A DNA stretch of 64,000 nt from CAWAHD01 sp963781785 (GCA_963781785.1 CAWAHD010000001.1:1302001-1366000); one strand, 5' to 3'. Shown: positions 1 to 8,098, counted from the first letter of the stretch. Notes: a model not told the origin generated them from the sequence alone. Numbers and translations are program-made.

Positions 1-2
1 CG

Positions 3-386
3 AGCAAGACGTCCGTGTCACTCGGCAGCCCGACGACTCTTGCCGTGCTCGACCATGCTATCGAGATCAATTTTGGCACAGGCGGCATTGGTGGCAGCCC
101 CAGCACGACGGCCGCCGACGGCTACTACGAGGTGGATATCACGCTGCCCGGCGGTCAAATCGCCGTGCACCACTTCTACCGGATGCTGGGCGACGTCGCC
201 GGCGACGGGATCGTCGACCAGAACGACTTGAACGAGATCGCGGCGGCCATCGGCACGACGTCACCCTTGGGCTGGACGCCGTTGAGTGCCGACGTGACGG
301 GCGCCGGTTCGGTGACGGCGCTTGACTTGACACTCGCGACTCGGGCCAAGAATCACAAGCTCGGGGCGGGCTTGTCGCTGGGATGA
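3..386 (+). CDS. C-terminal part of a dockerin type I-like domain protein (5' end outside window)
   Basis: The reading frame is open from the window edge to the TGA at 384-386, so only the last ~127 residues are visible. The piece GDVAGDGIVDQNDL followed by a second acidic segment (SADVTGAGSVTALDL) has the duplicated calcium-loop look of type I dockerin repeats, spaced about 35 residues. In planctomycetes such repeats often end large extracellular proteins. The text before them (GGYYEVDITLPGG-like beta strand region) looks like an extracellular beta-sandwich. It is followed 67 bp later by a PEP-CTERM gene in the same direction. Inference: C-terminus of a secreted or surface protein; the catalytic or binding part cannot be seen. 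Confidence 0.7.
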   Translation, partial: SKTSVSLGSPTTLAVLDHAIEINFGTGGIGGSPSTTAADGYYEVDITLPGGQIAVHHFYRMLGDVAGDGIVDQNDLNEIAAAIGTTSPLGWTPLSADVTGAGSVTALDLTLATRAKNHKLGAGLSLG

Positions 387-453
387 GACGGCGCCGAATC
401 GGAACCCAAGCTCGCCGTTGTTCTTTTTCGATAACTTCCTGGGAGTCACTGTC

Positions 454-1191
454 ATGCGACCACGAACGTGGGTCTGGGTCCTGGCCATACTCATCTTCGG
501 CTTCGGCCGTCCAGCTCATGCCGGCCTGGTGATCTCGATCGGAAGCATGTCGGTGCAGCCGGGAGGTTCGGCGATGGTTGAAGTTCTCTTGAGTGCGACC
601 TCAACCGAATCGATCAACAATTACGGATTTCAACTTCAGATCACCAATAATGGCACCGATAACACCCAGCTTGCGTTCTCGAGCACGCAGGATTTTAGTT
701 ATATCAGTAATACAGGGCTGAATCCGAGTTACGTATTTCTCAATGACAGCTCTGCCGCGCAGCCACCTCCGAGCGCGATCGGCGCCCCGTTCACGGCAGT
801 GTACCCGAACGACTCGTTCCAGGGCGCGGATTCCACGTTCAGCGGCAACCCTGTGACCATGATTTCAGGACAGACCAATCTTCTGGCGATCCTGTCGATC
901 ACCGCCGCGACCTCGGCACCACCGATCTTGGGCGACTCGTTCACGATCAGCCTGGTTCCGAGCTCGGGCGATGGCTCGATCAACACCAACTCGTACACCT
1001 ATTTCGACAATTTCGATTTTAATACGTTCACGGAAATCTCGGCGTCTCCGTTCACGAGCAATCTGGGGACGGTCACGATCATGAGCGCCGCGGTTCCCGA
1101 GCCCGCCTCGATCGTTGCCGCGCTGATCGTCTTGCTGATCGTGGCAGGTGTTCACGGCTGCCGGGCACGTAGGTCAGACTTTCCAGCCTGA
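454..1191 (+). CDS. PEP-CTERM sorting domain protein
   Basis: A 245-residue secreted protein. Residues 1-23 form a signal peptide (MRPRTWVWVLAILIFGFG, cleavage likely after AHA). The middle is a Ser/Thr/Asn-rich beta-type domain resembling cohesin-like PEP-CTERM proteins (SMSVQPGGSAMVEV near the start of the mature chain). The C-terminus has the PEP motif (AVPEPAS), a hydrophobic segment and an Arg cluster (CRARR), the signature for exosortase processing. I chose the ATG at 454; an in-frame TTG at 418 would add 12 residues before the signal peptide. The last residues (RSDFPA) and the stop are encoded by a copy of the palindromic repeat at 1168-1194, so the native C-terminus may have been replaced or extended by the repeat. 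Confidence 0.85.
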   Translation: MRPRTWVWVLAILIFGFGRPAHAGLVISIGSMSVQPGGSAMVEVLLSATSTESINNYGFQLQITNNGTDNTQLAFSSTQDFSYISNTGLNPSYVFLNDSSAAQPPPSAIGAPFTAVYPNDSFQGADSTFSGNPVTMISGQTNLLAILSITAATSAPPILGDSFTISLVPSSGDGSINTNSYTYFDNFDFNTFTEISASPFTSNLGTVTIMSAAVPEPASIVAALIVLLIVAGVHGCRARRSDFPA

Positions 1192-1194
1192 CGT
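1168..1194. repeat. Palindromic repeat, family A, copy 1
   Basis: Variant of the core TCAGGCTTTCCAGCCTGA (here TCAGACTTTCCAGCCTGA), flanked by GTAGG and CGT. Arms of 7 nt around a TTCC loop can form a hairpin. It contains the stop codon of the PEP-CTERM gene. Confidence 0.9.
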
Positions 1195-1201
1195 GTGTGT
1201 T

Positions 1202-1245
1202 GTAGGTCAGGCTTTCCAGCCTGACGTCAGGCCGGAAAGCGCGAC
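1202..1245. repeat. Palindromic repeat, family A, copies 2 and 3 (second one degenerate, inverted)
   Basis: A perfect core TCAGGCTTTCCAGCCTGA lies at 1207-1224, followed at once by an inverted degenerate copy (ACGTCAGGCCGGAAAGC, 1224-1240). The minus-strand DUF1643 gene ends inside this pair: its last codons read TTT CCG GCC TGA. Confidence 0.88.
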
Positions 1246-1817
1246 CGATCGCACACATTCTGCTGCGGTCTCGCCGCGAAATCTGCATGTCTGCCCGAAA
1301 ACGGCACCAGCTCGGCGGTATACCTCACGTACAGCGGATGCTTCGGATGACCGTTTCGCGTGACGTCCAGGGCCATCGGCGTACAGAGGCCCTCGATCCA
1401 GCCGAGCGCCTTCAAATCTTGGTCCATGAAAGAGCCGTTCGTCCCCCAGGCGCAGACGACGGGTCCGCGGTCGGCGGGGTCGCATGGAGCAGCCGCCCGC
1501 TCCACGGCTCTCTTGACCCAGGCGTGATTCTGCGGCCCGACCGGATCGCTGGCCTTTCGCATGTCGGCCGGATCGGTCGCTCTAACGGCGAAGAGATTCA
1601 CAACCACGAGTCGCCCACACCGCCACTGGCGCACGAATCCGATACACCGGCGAATCGTCGGGTCGTCGGTCACGGCATCGGCCGTCGACGGGTTGAGCAT
1701 GATGAACGTGACGGTTCGATTGCCGCGGCCAACCTCGCGGGTCAGTAGATAGCGATACGCGCCGCACGAAGAGACGACAGCGTTCGACGCGAGAGTGAGT
1801 GTTGGGCTAGTCTTCAT
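1227..1817 (-). CDS. DUF1643 family protein
   Basis: A 196-residue protein with the DUF1643 signature in its first third: FIMLNPSTADAVTDDPTIRR, then RLVVVNLFAVRATDP, and later VVCAWGTNGS. This family of small cytosolic proteins is widespread, sometimes in phage and mobile regions; its biochemical role is not established. The start is the ATG at 1815-1817 and the length is normal up to about residue 175. The tail (CDRSRFPA) runs into the palindromic repeat, which supplies the stop, mirroring the convergent PEP-CTERM gene 35 bp away. Function not assigned. Confidence 0.85.
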   Translation of the reverse strand: MKTSPTLTLASNAVVSSCGAYRYLLTREVGRGNRTVTFIMLNPSTADAVTDDPTIRRCIGFVRQWRCGRLVVVNLFAVRATDPADMRKASDPVGPQNHAWVKRAVERAAAPCDPADRGPVVCAWGTNGSFMDQDLKALGWIEGLCTPMALDVTRNGHPKHPLYVRYTAELVPFSGRHADFAARPQQNVCDRSRFPA

Positions 1818-1938
1818 CCGCCACTCCTCACTTAAAGCCGCTGGACCGCCAACGCACTGGCATCAGCGGTCGCCTGGATCTTATGCTTCCGGCGATCGAT
1901 ACCGGAACAGCCGCGCCTGGCGGCGCGATCCCTTTAGC

Positions 1939-2727
1939 TCAGGCGAACTTCGGCCAGGCCCCTCGAATGCACCCGAAATGGCGTCTCAAAGTCGGAAAAT
2001 CGGGCCGGTCGGGGTCAGGAGTGACGGGTTGGTTGCGAGCGTTGAGATAGAGGCAACCGAGCTCGCGCTCGGGAAGCCGCAGAAATAGCTTTTCCGCGCC
2101 TTCTCGGGCCGCGACCCATTGCTTTTTGAGGTCTCTGAGATCGAGCGGGTGCGCCAGCATTTCCGCTTTGAGGTCGGTTTCCTGAAACCGCACGTGGCGG
2201 CTGGCCATGTCCAGAAGGAGATCGGGCGTGTAGCCGGGGTCCTTACCGCAAGCCGCCCAGAGGATGGCACCCAGGCTGAGATAGCTGACGTCGAGGTAAA
2301 GAATGTCAAGGAAGTCTCGGATTTCGCTTCGGCTGGCGAGCGCCAGTGCCTTGTTGACGGCCAGATCAGCTCGGTGGAGGCAGTAGCCGAACTCAAGATC
2401 GGGTTCTACAGGGAAGAACCGAAACGCCGTGTCGTAAGACCAGTCCAGACGGCCGCGGTCATCACCTCGGCTTACCTCGGCCCTGAAAAACCCGTCCTGT
2501 CTGAGAGCCCACGTTACATTGTAACCCGCGTCTCGGAGCGTTCTCGCGTCCGTTTCCGCACACGCGGCGACACTGTCGGCCGCGTCGTGAAAGATGTCCA
2601 GGTCCTCAGAGTAGCGAAGGCTCGAATCCTCACGGTTGATGACCGCCCCGCCTGCTAGGTGGCTGTCCGGATTCCGGTGCGCCGCCAGGAGGCGGGCGAC
2701 CAACCTCTGAAAGGTAGTTAGCGGCAT
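1939..2727 (-). CDS. AbiEii-type nucleotidyltransferase (toxin-like)
   Basis: A 262-residue protein with the nucleotidyltransferase signature of the AbiEii/MNT superfamily: HLAGGAVINRE followed by RYSEDLDIFHD, the GG...RxSxDxD pattern that binds metal and NTP. AbiEii toxins transfer nucleotides to RNA acceptors in known cases; this substrate is unknown. The start is the ATG at 2725-2727, preceded by GGGGAG 8 nt upstream; the longer open frame upstream belongs to the overlapping gene. The ATG lies inside the 3' end of that upstream gene (10-nt overlap), which implies translational coupling as in toxin-antitoxin pairs. The partner is not a recognisable AbiEi, so the toxin role is inference. Confidence 0.82.
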   Translation of the reverse strand: MPLTTFQRLVARLLAAHRNPDSHLAGGAVINREDSSLRYSEDLDIFHDAADSVAACAETDARTLRDAGYNVTWALRQDGFFRAEVSRGDDRGRLDWSYDTAFRFFPVEPDLEFGYCLHRADLAVNKALALASRSEIRDFLDILYLDVSYLSLGAILWAACGKDPGYTPDLLLDMASRHVRFQETDLKAEMLAHPLDLRDLKKQWVAAREGAEKLFLRLPERELGCLYLNARNQPVTPDPDRPDFPTLRRHFGCIRGAWPKFA

Positions 2728-2990
2728 TCTGGAAGCTCCCCTAGGGCGCTTGGCTGCGCAGCATCTTCGCACTTGATCTGGCCGGATAGGACAAAACCAC
2801 GTCTGCCACCGTGCTTGCGCAGGCCTTTCACGACCACCGGGATCAGGTCTTCGGTGATGATCAGATCGCGCGGCGAATGCCAAAAACACCGGGCATGGTA
2901 CTCACGATAGAGCCGATTCGCGAGTTCCAGCCTCGCTTTCGCAGCGAGCGGACTGAATGCCGACGACGAAGAGGTTGTTGCGGGAAACAT
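2718..2990 (-). CDS. Small protein upstream of AbiEii, possible antitoxin
   Basis: A 90-residue hydrophilic protein. I chose the ATG at 2988-2990 because AAGGAC lies just upstream; a TTG at 3017 would add nine residues. Central segment: RLYREYHARCFWHSPRDLII then a short helical stretch and GGRRGFVLSGQIKC. I do not recognise a DNA-binding motif. It ends 10 nt inside the AbiEii-like nucleotidyltransferase, so the two are one operon with the small gene first, the usual antitoxin-toxin order. The antitoxin role rests only on gene order and size. Confidence 0.62.
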   Translation of the reverse strand: MFPATTSSSSAFSPLAAKARLELANRLYREYHARCFWHSPRDLIITEDLIPVVVKGLRKHGGRRGFVLSGQIKCEDAAQPSALGELPECR

Positions 2991-3141
2991 CGCGTGTCCT
3001 TCAGGGATTCTCGTCAAAGCATTGCAGATCGCTTCCGCCGCGTGCCAGTACCAAGGTCGTTTGTACCGTGTTCCCGGCGAAAATGAAATGCGATCCGCAA
3101 GCTCCAGAGAATCGCTTGGCGTTGAGCGGAAAGTAACTCAC

Positions 3142-4500
3142 TCACCGTGGTCCCTGACTTTCGCACCGGTCAACCGGTCGCTCCAGCGTGAGCATCCAAC
3201 GACGCAGGCTGTCCATGTCTTTCCCGACCGTGAATGAGGCGGCCAGGAGCACGAGTGCCAGCAGGCCGCCCAGCACCGGAATCAGATACATCGCCCGATG
3301 AAGCCCGGTAGCTCGGAACGGTTCCAGAGCGTCTTTGGTCAACGTCACGACGCCCGCCGCTAACGCCGCATTCTGTGTGTACTTGTCACTCAGAGCGCCG
3401 GTGATGACCGGACCGAACAATGCGCCGAAGACATACATCGCAAAAAAGTAGAGGGCCATCGCGGTGCCGCGCAGTGACGGCTCAATCACATCCTGAATGG
3501 TGGAGTAAACCGTAGCGTAGTAGACGAACATGAGCCCGCCGCCGATGGCCAAGAACACGGCGAAGCGCAACACGTCGCCCGGCGCGGCCCACAATGCCAG
3601 GTAGATGAACGGCGTCGAAAACAGGCACGCCAGGGCAGCCACGAGAAGTCTGCCGTTGGAACGCGTGCGCCGCAGAAAATCGCCGGCAAAGCCGCCCAGC
3701 AGCAGTCCCGGGATTCCTGCCAAGGCCAGCAGGGTCGACAGGCGGCCCGCGTACGCCAGATTCGCGCCGTGATATCGCATGAGGTACGGCATCTGAAACG
3801 CGGAGAGGGCATACATATTGAAGTTGTGTAATGCACCGGAGAGGATCAGCCAGAACATCGTCGGAGTTGTGAGTACCAGGAGGTACGGCGAGCCAGCGCG
3901 TTTTCGTGCGCCGACGGCAGTGTGGATCTCGGTCGTGCCGCGTGTAGGTTCCCGGACGGACAAGGCCAAAAGCGCGCACAGAAGCCCCGGAATTCCCGCC
4001 ACCAAGAAAGCCTGCCGCCAGCCGTACCTCGCTGCAATCTGGCTGCTGACCAGATAGGAGAGCGCCACGCCTACCGGAAGACCCATCATGAAAACGGACA
4101 TCGCCTTGGCACGTTCTTGCGGTGGGTAGATGTCGCCGATGAGCGAGGCCGAAGCGGGGGCACATGTGGCTTCACCGACGCCAACCCCCAAGCGAACGAG
4201 AAACAGTTGCCCGAAATTGCGCGTCAGGCCTGCCGCGGCTGTCATCAGGCTCCAGAAGAAGACACCTGCGGCCAGAATCCGCGTCCGGTTCGAGCGATCC
4301 GCCAGGCGTCCCAGCGGCACGCCGATCGCCGCGTACAGCAGGGTAAACGCCGTGATCAGCCAGCCGGCTTGCGTGTCGCTCAGTCTCCACTCTTTCCGGA
4401 TTGTCTCTGCCAGCACCCCTCCGATTTGTCGGTCGAAGAAGTTGATCGCATTGATCGCGAACAAGACACACAACGCATAGGCCGCTCCTGAGCGATTCAT
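3142..4500 (-). CDS. MFS transporter, Spinster-like
   Basis: A 452-residue major facilitator superfamily transporter with about 12 hydrophobic segments. After TM1 it has NAINFFDRQIGGVLAETI, close to the NxFDRQ motif of Spinster-type MFS proteins, and between TM2 and TM3 the MFS motif A form GVPLGRLADRSNRTRI. I chose the ATG at 4498-4500 (GGGAAGG 11 nt upstream); longer in-frame extensions run into the upstream permease gene. The substrate is unknown. It is downstream of the frameshifted APC permease on the same strand, 70 bp apart, so the two may be cotranscribed. Confidence 0.88.
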   Translation of the reverse strand: MNRSGAAYALCVLFAINAINFFDRQIGGVLAETIRKEWRLSDTQAGWLITAFTLLYAAIGVPLGRLADRSNRTRILAAGVFFWSLMTAAAGLTRNFGQLFLVRLGVGVGEATCAPASASLIGDIYPPQERAKAMSVFMMGLPVGVALSYLVSSQIAARYGWRQAFLVAGIPGLLCALLALSVREPTRGTTEIHTAVGARKRAGSPYLLVLTTPTMFWLILSGALHNFNMYALSAFQMPYLMRYHGANLAYAGRLSTLLALAGIPGLLLGGFAGDFLRRTRSNGRLLVAALACLFSTPFIYLALWAAPGDVLRFAVFLAIGGGLMFVYYATVYSTIQDVIEPSLRGTAMALYFFAMYVFGALFGPVITGALSDKYTQNAALAAGVVTLTKDALEPFRATGLHRAMYLIPVLGGLLALVLLAASFTVGKDMDSLRRWMLTLERPVDRCESQGPR

Positions 4501-4570
4501 CGTCGATTCAACCTTCCCTATCGGATTCGACATTTCCCAGATGACCCGCCCAGTCGAATGCATCCCCTGG

Positions 4571-6027
4571 TCAGGCCCGCTGACCAGGAATGTCGCCTTT
4601 TCCGTCGGCCGTGTCCATCGGAAGCCGTTTGAGCGCCGGACGACGGAAGCCGCGTCTCGCAAAATAAACGACGGGACCGAGAGCAGCCAGAAACATTCCC
4701 AGGACGATCGCGGCGGCCGGGGCGATCGGGTCGTCCCCTTCCGGAACCCATTTGCGGCTCTGGTCGTAGATCGCCAGTCCAATGAGCAGTGCTGGTCCGA
4801 GGCCCAGGAACAGGGCCAGTGGCTTCCCTCCCGGTACCCGGAATGGCCGCGCCAGCTCGGGTTCGCGGATCCGCAGGACCAGGAGCGCGGCGAATTCCAG
4901 CAGCAGGCTCAGTCCGTACAGTATCACATCGAGAGCGAACAGACGCGGCAAGCTGAGCTGGAGGGCGAGTGCCCAGGCGGCCGCGCACGCGAGAATCGAC
5001 ACCCAGGGTGCGCCGGTCCTGGAGTGACGACGTGTGAAGACAGCGGGCAAGTAACCGTCCTGGGCGAGCACAACCGGCAAGCGCGAATAGGAGAGCACCA
5101 GTGAATTGAACATCCCGAGGGCACCGATCATGCCTCCAATCGCGATCGAGGCGCCCAGCGCCGGCCCCGCAACCATCGTTCCCACCTCGACCCAGGAGCC
5201 CGTTTTCCAGTTCGCCGGGTCAATGCCCACCCGCGATGCCGCCAGGACCGGGAGCGCGTACGTGAGAACCACAAGCAACACGGCCCCTAGCATCGCTAGC
5301 GGGTACGTGCGCTGCGGCCGTTCGACCTCGCCGGCAATCGTCGAGGCATTGTCCCAGCCCATGTAGTTCCACATGGCGACGAGGATTCCGGCCAGATAGT
5401 CGAACTCCGCCGGCTGCGTCGCTTTTGCGGCCGGCGCCCCTGGAAGGCCAGCGCGCCCACGCACAGGACGACGAACGGGCCGAGTAATGCGGCGACCATC
5501 ACGAGGGATGAGCCGCCGACCGTCCGCACCCCGCGGATGTTGGCGAGGGCACACGTCACGATGACTGCACCGCCCAGCAGCCATGCGGAGTATCCGGTGG
5601 CGAGATCGGGTCGATGGCACAGGCCGCTCAGATATCTGACGAAGAGCGCCGGATAGATGGCCATATCGAAGATGCTGGCGCCCAGCGACAGCCACGCCTC
5701 CTGGAAGCCCCAGAACGGGCCCATCGCGCGGCGCACCCAGGTGTAGTAGCCCCCGTCCTCCGGGACCGCGGTGGACAGCTCGCTCACCATGAGTGCCGTC
5801 GGCACGCTCCAGAGGAAGGGCGTGACGAGCAGCACGAGAACGGCCGCGAAGTAGCCCGTATGTTTCACCAGTTCTTCCAGGCCATATGGACCGCCGGCAA
5901 CCATGAAGTAAGTTGCGGCGATGAGCTGGAGGAGCGTCATCTTCCGCGGCGCGGTCGATCGGCGTGTACCGGCCGCCGGACACTCTGGGCTGTCGGACAC
6001 CGGTTCGGGCAAATACGTCCTCCTCAT
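4571..6027 (-). pseudogene. APC family amino-acid permease, interrupted by one frameshift
   Basis: Together the two frames give a ~485-residue amino acid-polyamine-organocation permease. The N-terminal half (start ATG 6025-6027) contains YFMVAGGPYGLEELV and PEDGGYYTWVRRAMG, typical APC motifs of TM1 and TM3; the C-terminal half continues with FDYLAGILVAMWNYMGWDN in another frame. The frames join at a run of four C (5437-5440 on the plus strand; G run in the gene), where one missing base restores the expected sequence. The span 4571-6027 is 1457 nt, two more than a multiple of three, as a single deletion predicts. Either a sequencing or assembly error in a homopolymer or a recent mutation; all the rest looks functional. 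Confidence 0.8.
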
Positions 6028-6285
6028 CGATGGGCAAGAAGCTGATCGCGTGTTCTGGAAGAAAATACCAGCTAAAAAACTCGTCGGGAAGCGCTGGCAA
6101 CCGCTCTCAGTCCCGTGCCGAATCGCCGGAGGTCACAGAACCATCAGTGAGGCTGGCCAAACTCGCAGCAATGAAGCCGTACGCCACCTTGATAATTGCT
6201 GGCTGGCCTGCGGATCTTCGAAAACACCAACGGTGGCCAGTGGCGATACACCGCTACGAGATCTTGCTGGCCGGTTATTCTCGAA

Positions 6286-6615
6286 TTATTGGGTAAGGCG
6301 TTTCGGCGCCTTGTTGCACCAGGCTGCGACTAACGCTTGACGCACCGTCGGTCCTGTAGCTGCCTCGAGGCGGACATAGGTGGCGCCGCGACGACCCCAA
6401 GCGCCGTTGGCGGGTCGAAATACGTCCGGCTCCGTTCGAACGAACATCGCTTGCTGGTCCGGCGTCAACGTGACCATACCCCAGGTCTCGTCAGACCCGA
6501 GCGTGGCGAATATCTTGCCGTTGACCCGGAAATCGGGATGGCCCATGTGCGATTCTTCCGACGCTTCGAGGAGGTCTAGCGCCAGGCTCCGGAATTCGTC
6601 CGCGGTCATCGTCAT
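6286..6615 (-). CDS. MmcQ/YjbR family protein (DUF419)
   Basis: A 109-residue protein with the YjbR fold pattern: an N-terminal helix (EFRSLALDLLEASEES), then HPDFRVNGKIFATLGSDE and TPDQQAMFV, ending with the helix TVRQALVAAWCNKAPKR. The family is a CyaY-like fold linked to DNA binding in a few cases, without a firm molecular function. The length is normal for the family. The start is the ATG at 6613-6615. No gene in the preceding 258 bp (6028-6285), where I see no clear element. Confidence 0.9.
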   Translation of the reverse strand: MTMTADEFRSLALDLLEASEESHMGHPDFRVNGKIFATLGSDETWGMVTLTPDQQAMFVRTEPDVFRPANGAWGRRGATYVRLEAATGPTVRQALVAAWCNKAPKRLTQ

Positions 6616-6617
6616 CC

Positions 6618-6670
6618 ACCCTCAGACGCTGGCTGGATCGATCACCAGAAGACCCACCCCGAATCCCGCC
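6618..6670. repeat. 53-bp direct repeat, left copy (PIN-domain tail)
   Basis: About 90 percent identical to 8044-8098 in the same orientation (shared blocks ACCCTCAGACGCTGGCT, CGATCACCAGAAGA and CGAATCCCGCC, two-base indel). Read on the minus strand it encodes AGFGVGLLVIDPASV then stop, which looks like the last strand of a VapC-type PIN domain. The two copies bracket the DUF4160/DUF2442 operon. Confidence 0.75.
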
Positions 6671-6704
6671 CTGCTTGCAGCCTCGGATGACTTCGGCGTT
6701 TCGC

Positions 6705-7643
6705 TCACGGGATCGCCTTCGTCAGTTGCTCCATGTAGACGTTCGCGTCGAGGCCGTGAGACTTTGCCAGTGCCACGATCGCTGCGGTTGTGGCCCGGCT
6801 TTCCCCCTGCTCGATGCGGCGGAGCTGGCGTTCGGTGAGCCCCTCGACCTTCGACTGCAGGATCCCTGCCGCCTCGCGGACCCTGCGGATGGCAGCGCCG
6901 TACCGCTTGTTGAAGCCGGCGCTGCGCTGCTGGGCCTTGCGGAATTCGTCCGGGTCAACCGCTTGCAGGAACTGGTTCCAGCCAAGGTGAACATCGAGGT
7001 CCGGCCAGTAGATGAACGAACCGTCGGGGTCGATCGAGAAGTTTCGGATTGCGGTCCGAGGCCGTCCCCTCAGAGCACCGATGGATTCCAGGGGGATGTG
7101 CAGCATCCGGTGCTTCGGGCCGCGGACGAAGAGCCGGTCTCCGACAAAGTACGCGTCGATGATGCTGCCCCGGCTCCCGTCCCGCACGAGAGCGGAGCAG
7201 ACTCGCCCGAGCAATTGGGACACCTGCGGCGCCTGCATGTCCTCGACCTTGACCACGTGAAGGCGGTTCTCGGATCGGATATTCGTTGACCTCATCCACT
7301 GGGCGACCTGGTCGGGGTGCGTGGCCGGTCCCGTGAAAAGCAGGTGGAAGGCCCCCGAGACCACGGGCTGCACGCGCGAGTCGATCAGCGCAACGTGGTC
7401 GTCGTCCGCGTGGGAGAGCACCACCATCTCGAATTGGTGGGCGTGCTTTCTCATGTCGTGCATCGTTGCGGCATGCCGCAGATCCTGGATGCCCGCAAGG
7501 CGGGCCAGGCTCTTGTTGTGCTTCGCAGCGTGGTGGTACGCGTGGGCGAGCCGCGGTGAAGTCGTGTAGAATTCCACGATGTGTCGCTTGAGAGTCTTCG
7601 TAGTCACTGGTTTACCTTCGCCTCCCACTCCGCCAGCAGTCAT
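6705..7643 (-). CDS. DUF2442 domain protein with C-terminal helix-turn-helix
   Basis: A 312-residue protein. Residues ~1-140 have no family I recognise (ATMHDMRKHAHQFEMVVL, then SHADDDHVALIDSR). Residues ~165-245 resemble DUF2442 (GSFIYWPDLDVHLGWNQFLQ, then the helix DEFRKAQQR). The C-terminal ~60 residues are an HTH of XRE type (LTERQLRRIEQGESRATTAA). DUF2442 proteins are normally under about 100 residues and paired with DUF4160, so the N-terminal extension is unusual. I chose the ATG at 7641-7643 because it overlaps the stop of the DUF4160 gene as ATGA. The HTH suggests it may bind the inverted repeat in the operon promoter; this is inference. Confidence 0.8.
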   Translation of the reverse strand: MTAGGVGGEGKPVTTKTLKRHIVEFYTTSPRLAHAYHHAAKHNKSLARLAGIQDLRHAATMHDMRKHAHQFEMVVLSHADDDHVALIDSRVQPVVSGAFHLLFTGPATHPDQVAQWMRSTNIRSENRLHVVKVEDMQAPQVSQLLGRVCSALVRDGSRGSIIDAYFVGDRLFVRGPKHRMLHIPLESIGALRGRPRTAIRNFSIDPDGSFIYWPDLDVHLGWNQFLQAVDPDEFRKAQQRSAGFNKRYGAAIRRVREAAGILQSKVEGLTERQLRRIEQGESRATTAAIVALAKSHGLDANVYMEQLTKAIP

Positions 7644-7861
7644 AGCCGATTCTGATGCGCGGTTTTGGCGATTTCCCGCAACACTTTCGCCTTCGGAGCG
7701 TCGCCCCACTCCAGCTCAAACATCTCCTCCTCGCCCTCGGCAAACTTGACTTTGAGCTCCCACTCTCCTTCCCGCTTGACGTGGAAATGCGGCGGGTCAT
7801 GGTCGTTCGACCAGAACCAGCAGGTCAGGCCTGGAATCTCGAAGCACGCGACCTTCGGCAT
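7640..7861 (-). CDS. DUF4160 domain protein
   Basis: A 73-residue protein matching DUF4160 over its whole length: the aromatic-rich WFWSNDHDPPHFHVKREGEW core, followed by acidic EGEEEMFELEW and a short terminal helix. DUF4160 genes commonly precede DUF2442 genes in bacterial genomes, and a toxin-antitoxin-like role has been suggested by that pairing only. The start (ATG 7859-7861) has AGGAGA 5 nt upstream. It is the first gene of an operon: its stop overlaps the next start by four bases. Confidence 0.88.
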   Translation of the reverse strand: MPKVACFEIPGLTCWFWSNDHDPPHFHVKREGEWELKVKFAEGEEEMFELEWGDAPKAKVLREIAKTAHQNRL

Positions 7862-7882
7862 GGTTCTCCTGCCGCTGCAGAC

Positions 7883-7911
7883 AGTATATGCAGCGACCGG
7901 ACATTTTTCAA
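7883..7911 (-). promoter_or_regulatory. Sigma-70-type promoter of the DUF4160/DUF2442 operon
   Basis: On the minus strand the sequence reads TTGAAA (7906-7911), a 17-nt spacer, then TATACT (7883-7888), a near-consensus promoter. Transcription would start near 7876, leaving a leader of about 15 nt that holds only the ribosome binding site. Confidence 0.75.
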
Positions 7912-7938
7912 TTGGGAAAACTTCAAGAATGTCCGGTC
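7895..7938. promoter_or_regulatory. Inverted repeat, probable operator
   Basis: Perfect 11-bp arms GACCGGACATT (7895-7905) and AATGTCCGGTC (7928-7938), 22 bp apart, so the arm centres are three helical turns apart. The first arm fills most of the spacer between the -35 and -10 boxes; the second lies just upstream of the -35. This is the layout expected for an autorepressor site. Confidence 0.7.
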
Positions 7939-8043
7939 ATGACTGTGTTCCGGTCGATTGAACGACGAGGCGCACGATGACAAACCGCGGACTTGCAACC
8001 AGCAGGACGCGTCCACCACGATTGTTCCATCCGGTTTGGCGTC

Positions 8044-8098
8044 ACCCTCAGACGCTGGCTCGAGCGATCACCAGAAGATCCGCCCCCCGAATCCCGCC
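8044..8098. repeat. 55-bp direct repeat, right copy (PIN-domain tail)
   Basis: Imperfect copy of 6618-6670. Here a G run is two bases longer on the coding strand, which shifts the frame and produces an early stop after GFGGRIFW in the adjoining PIN fragment. Confidence 0.75.
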
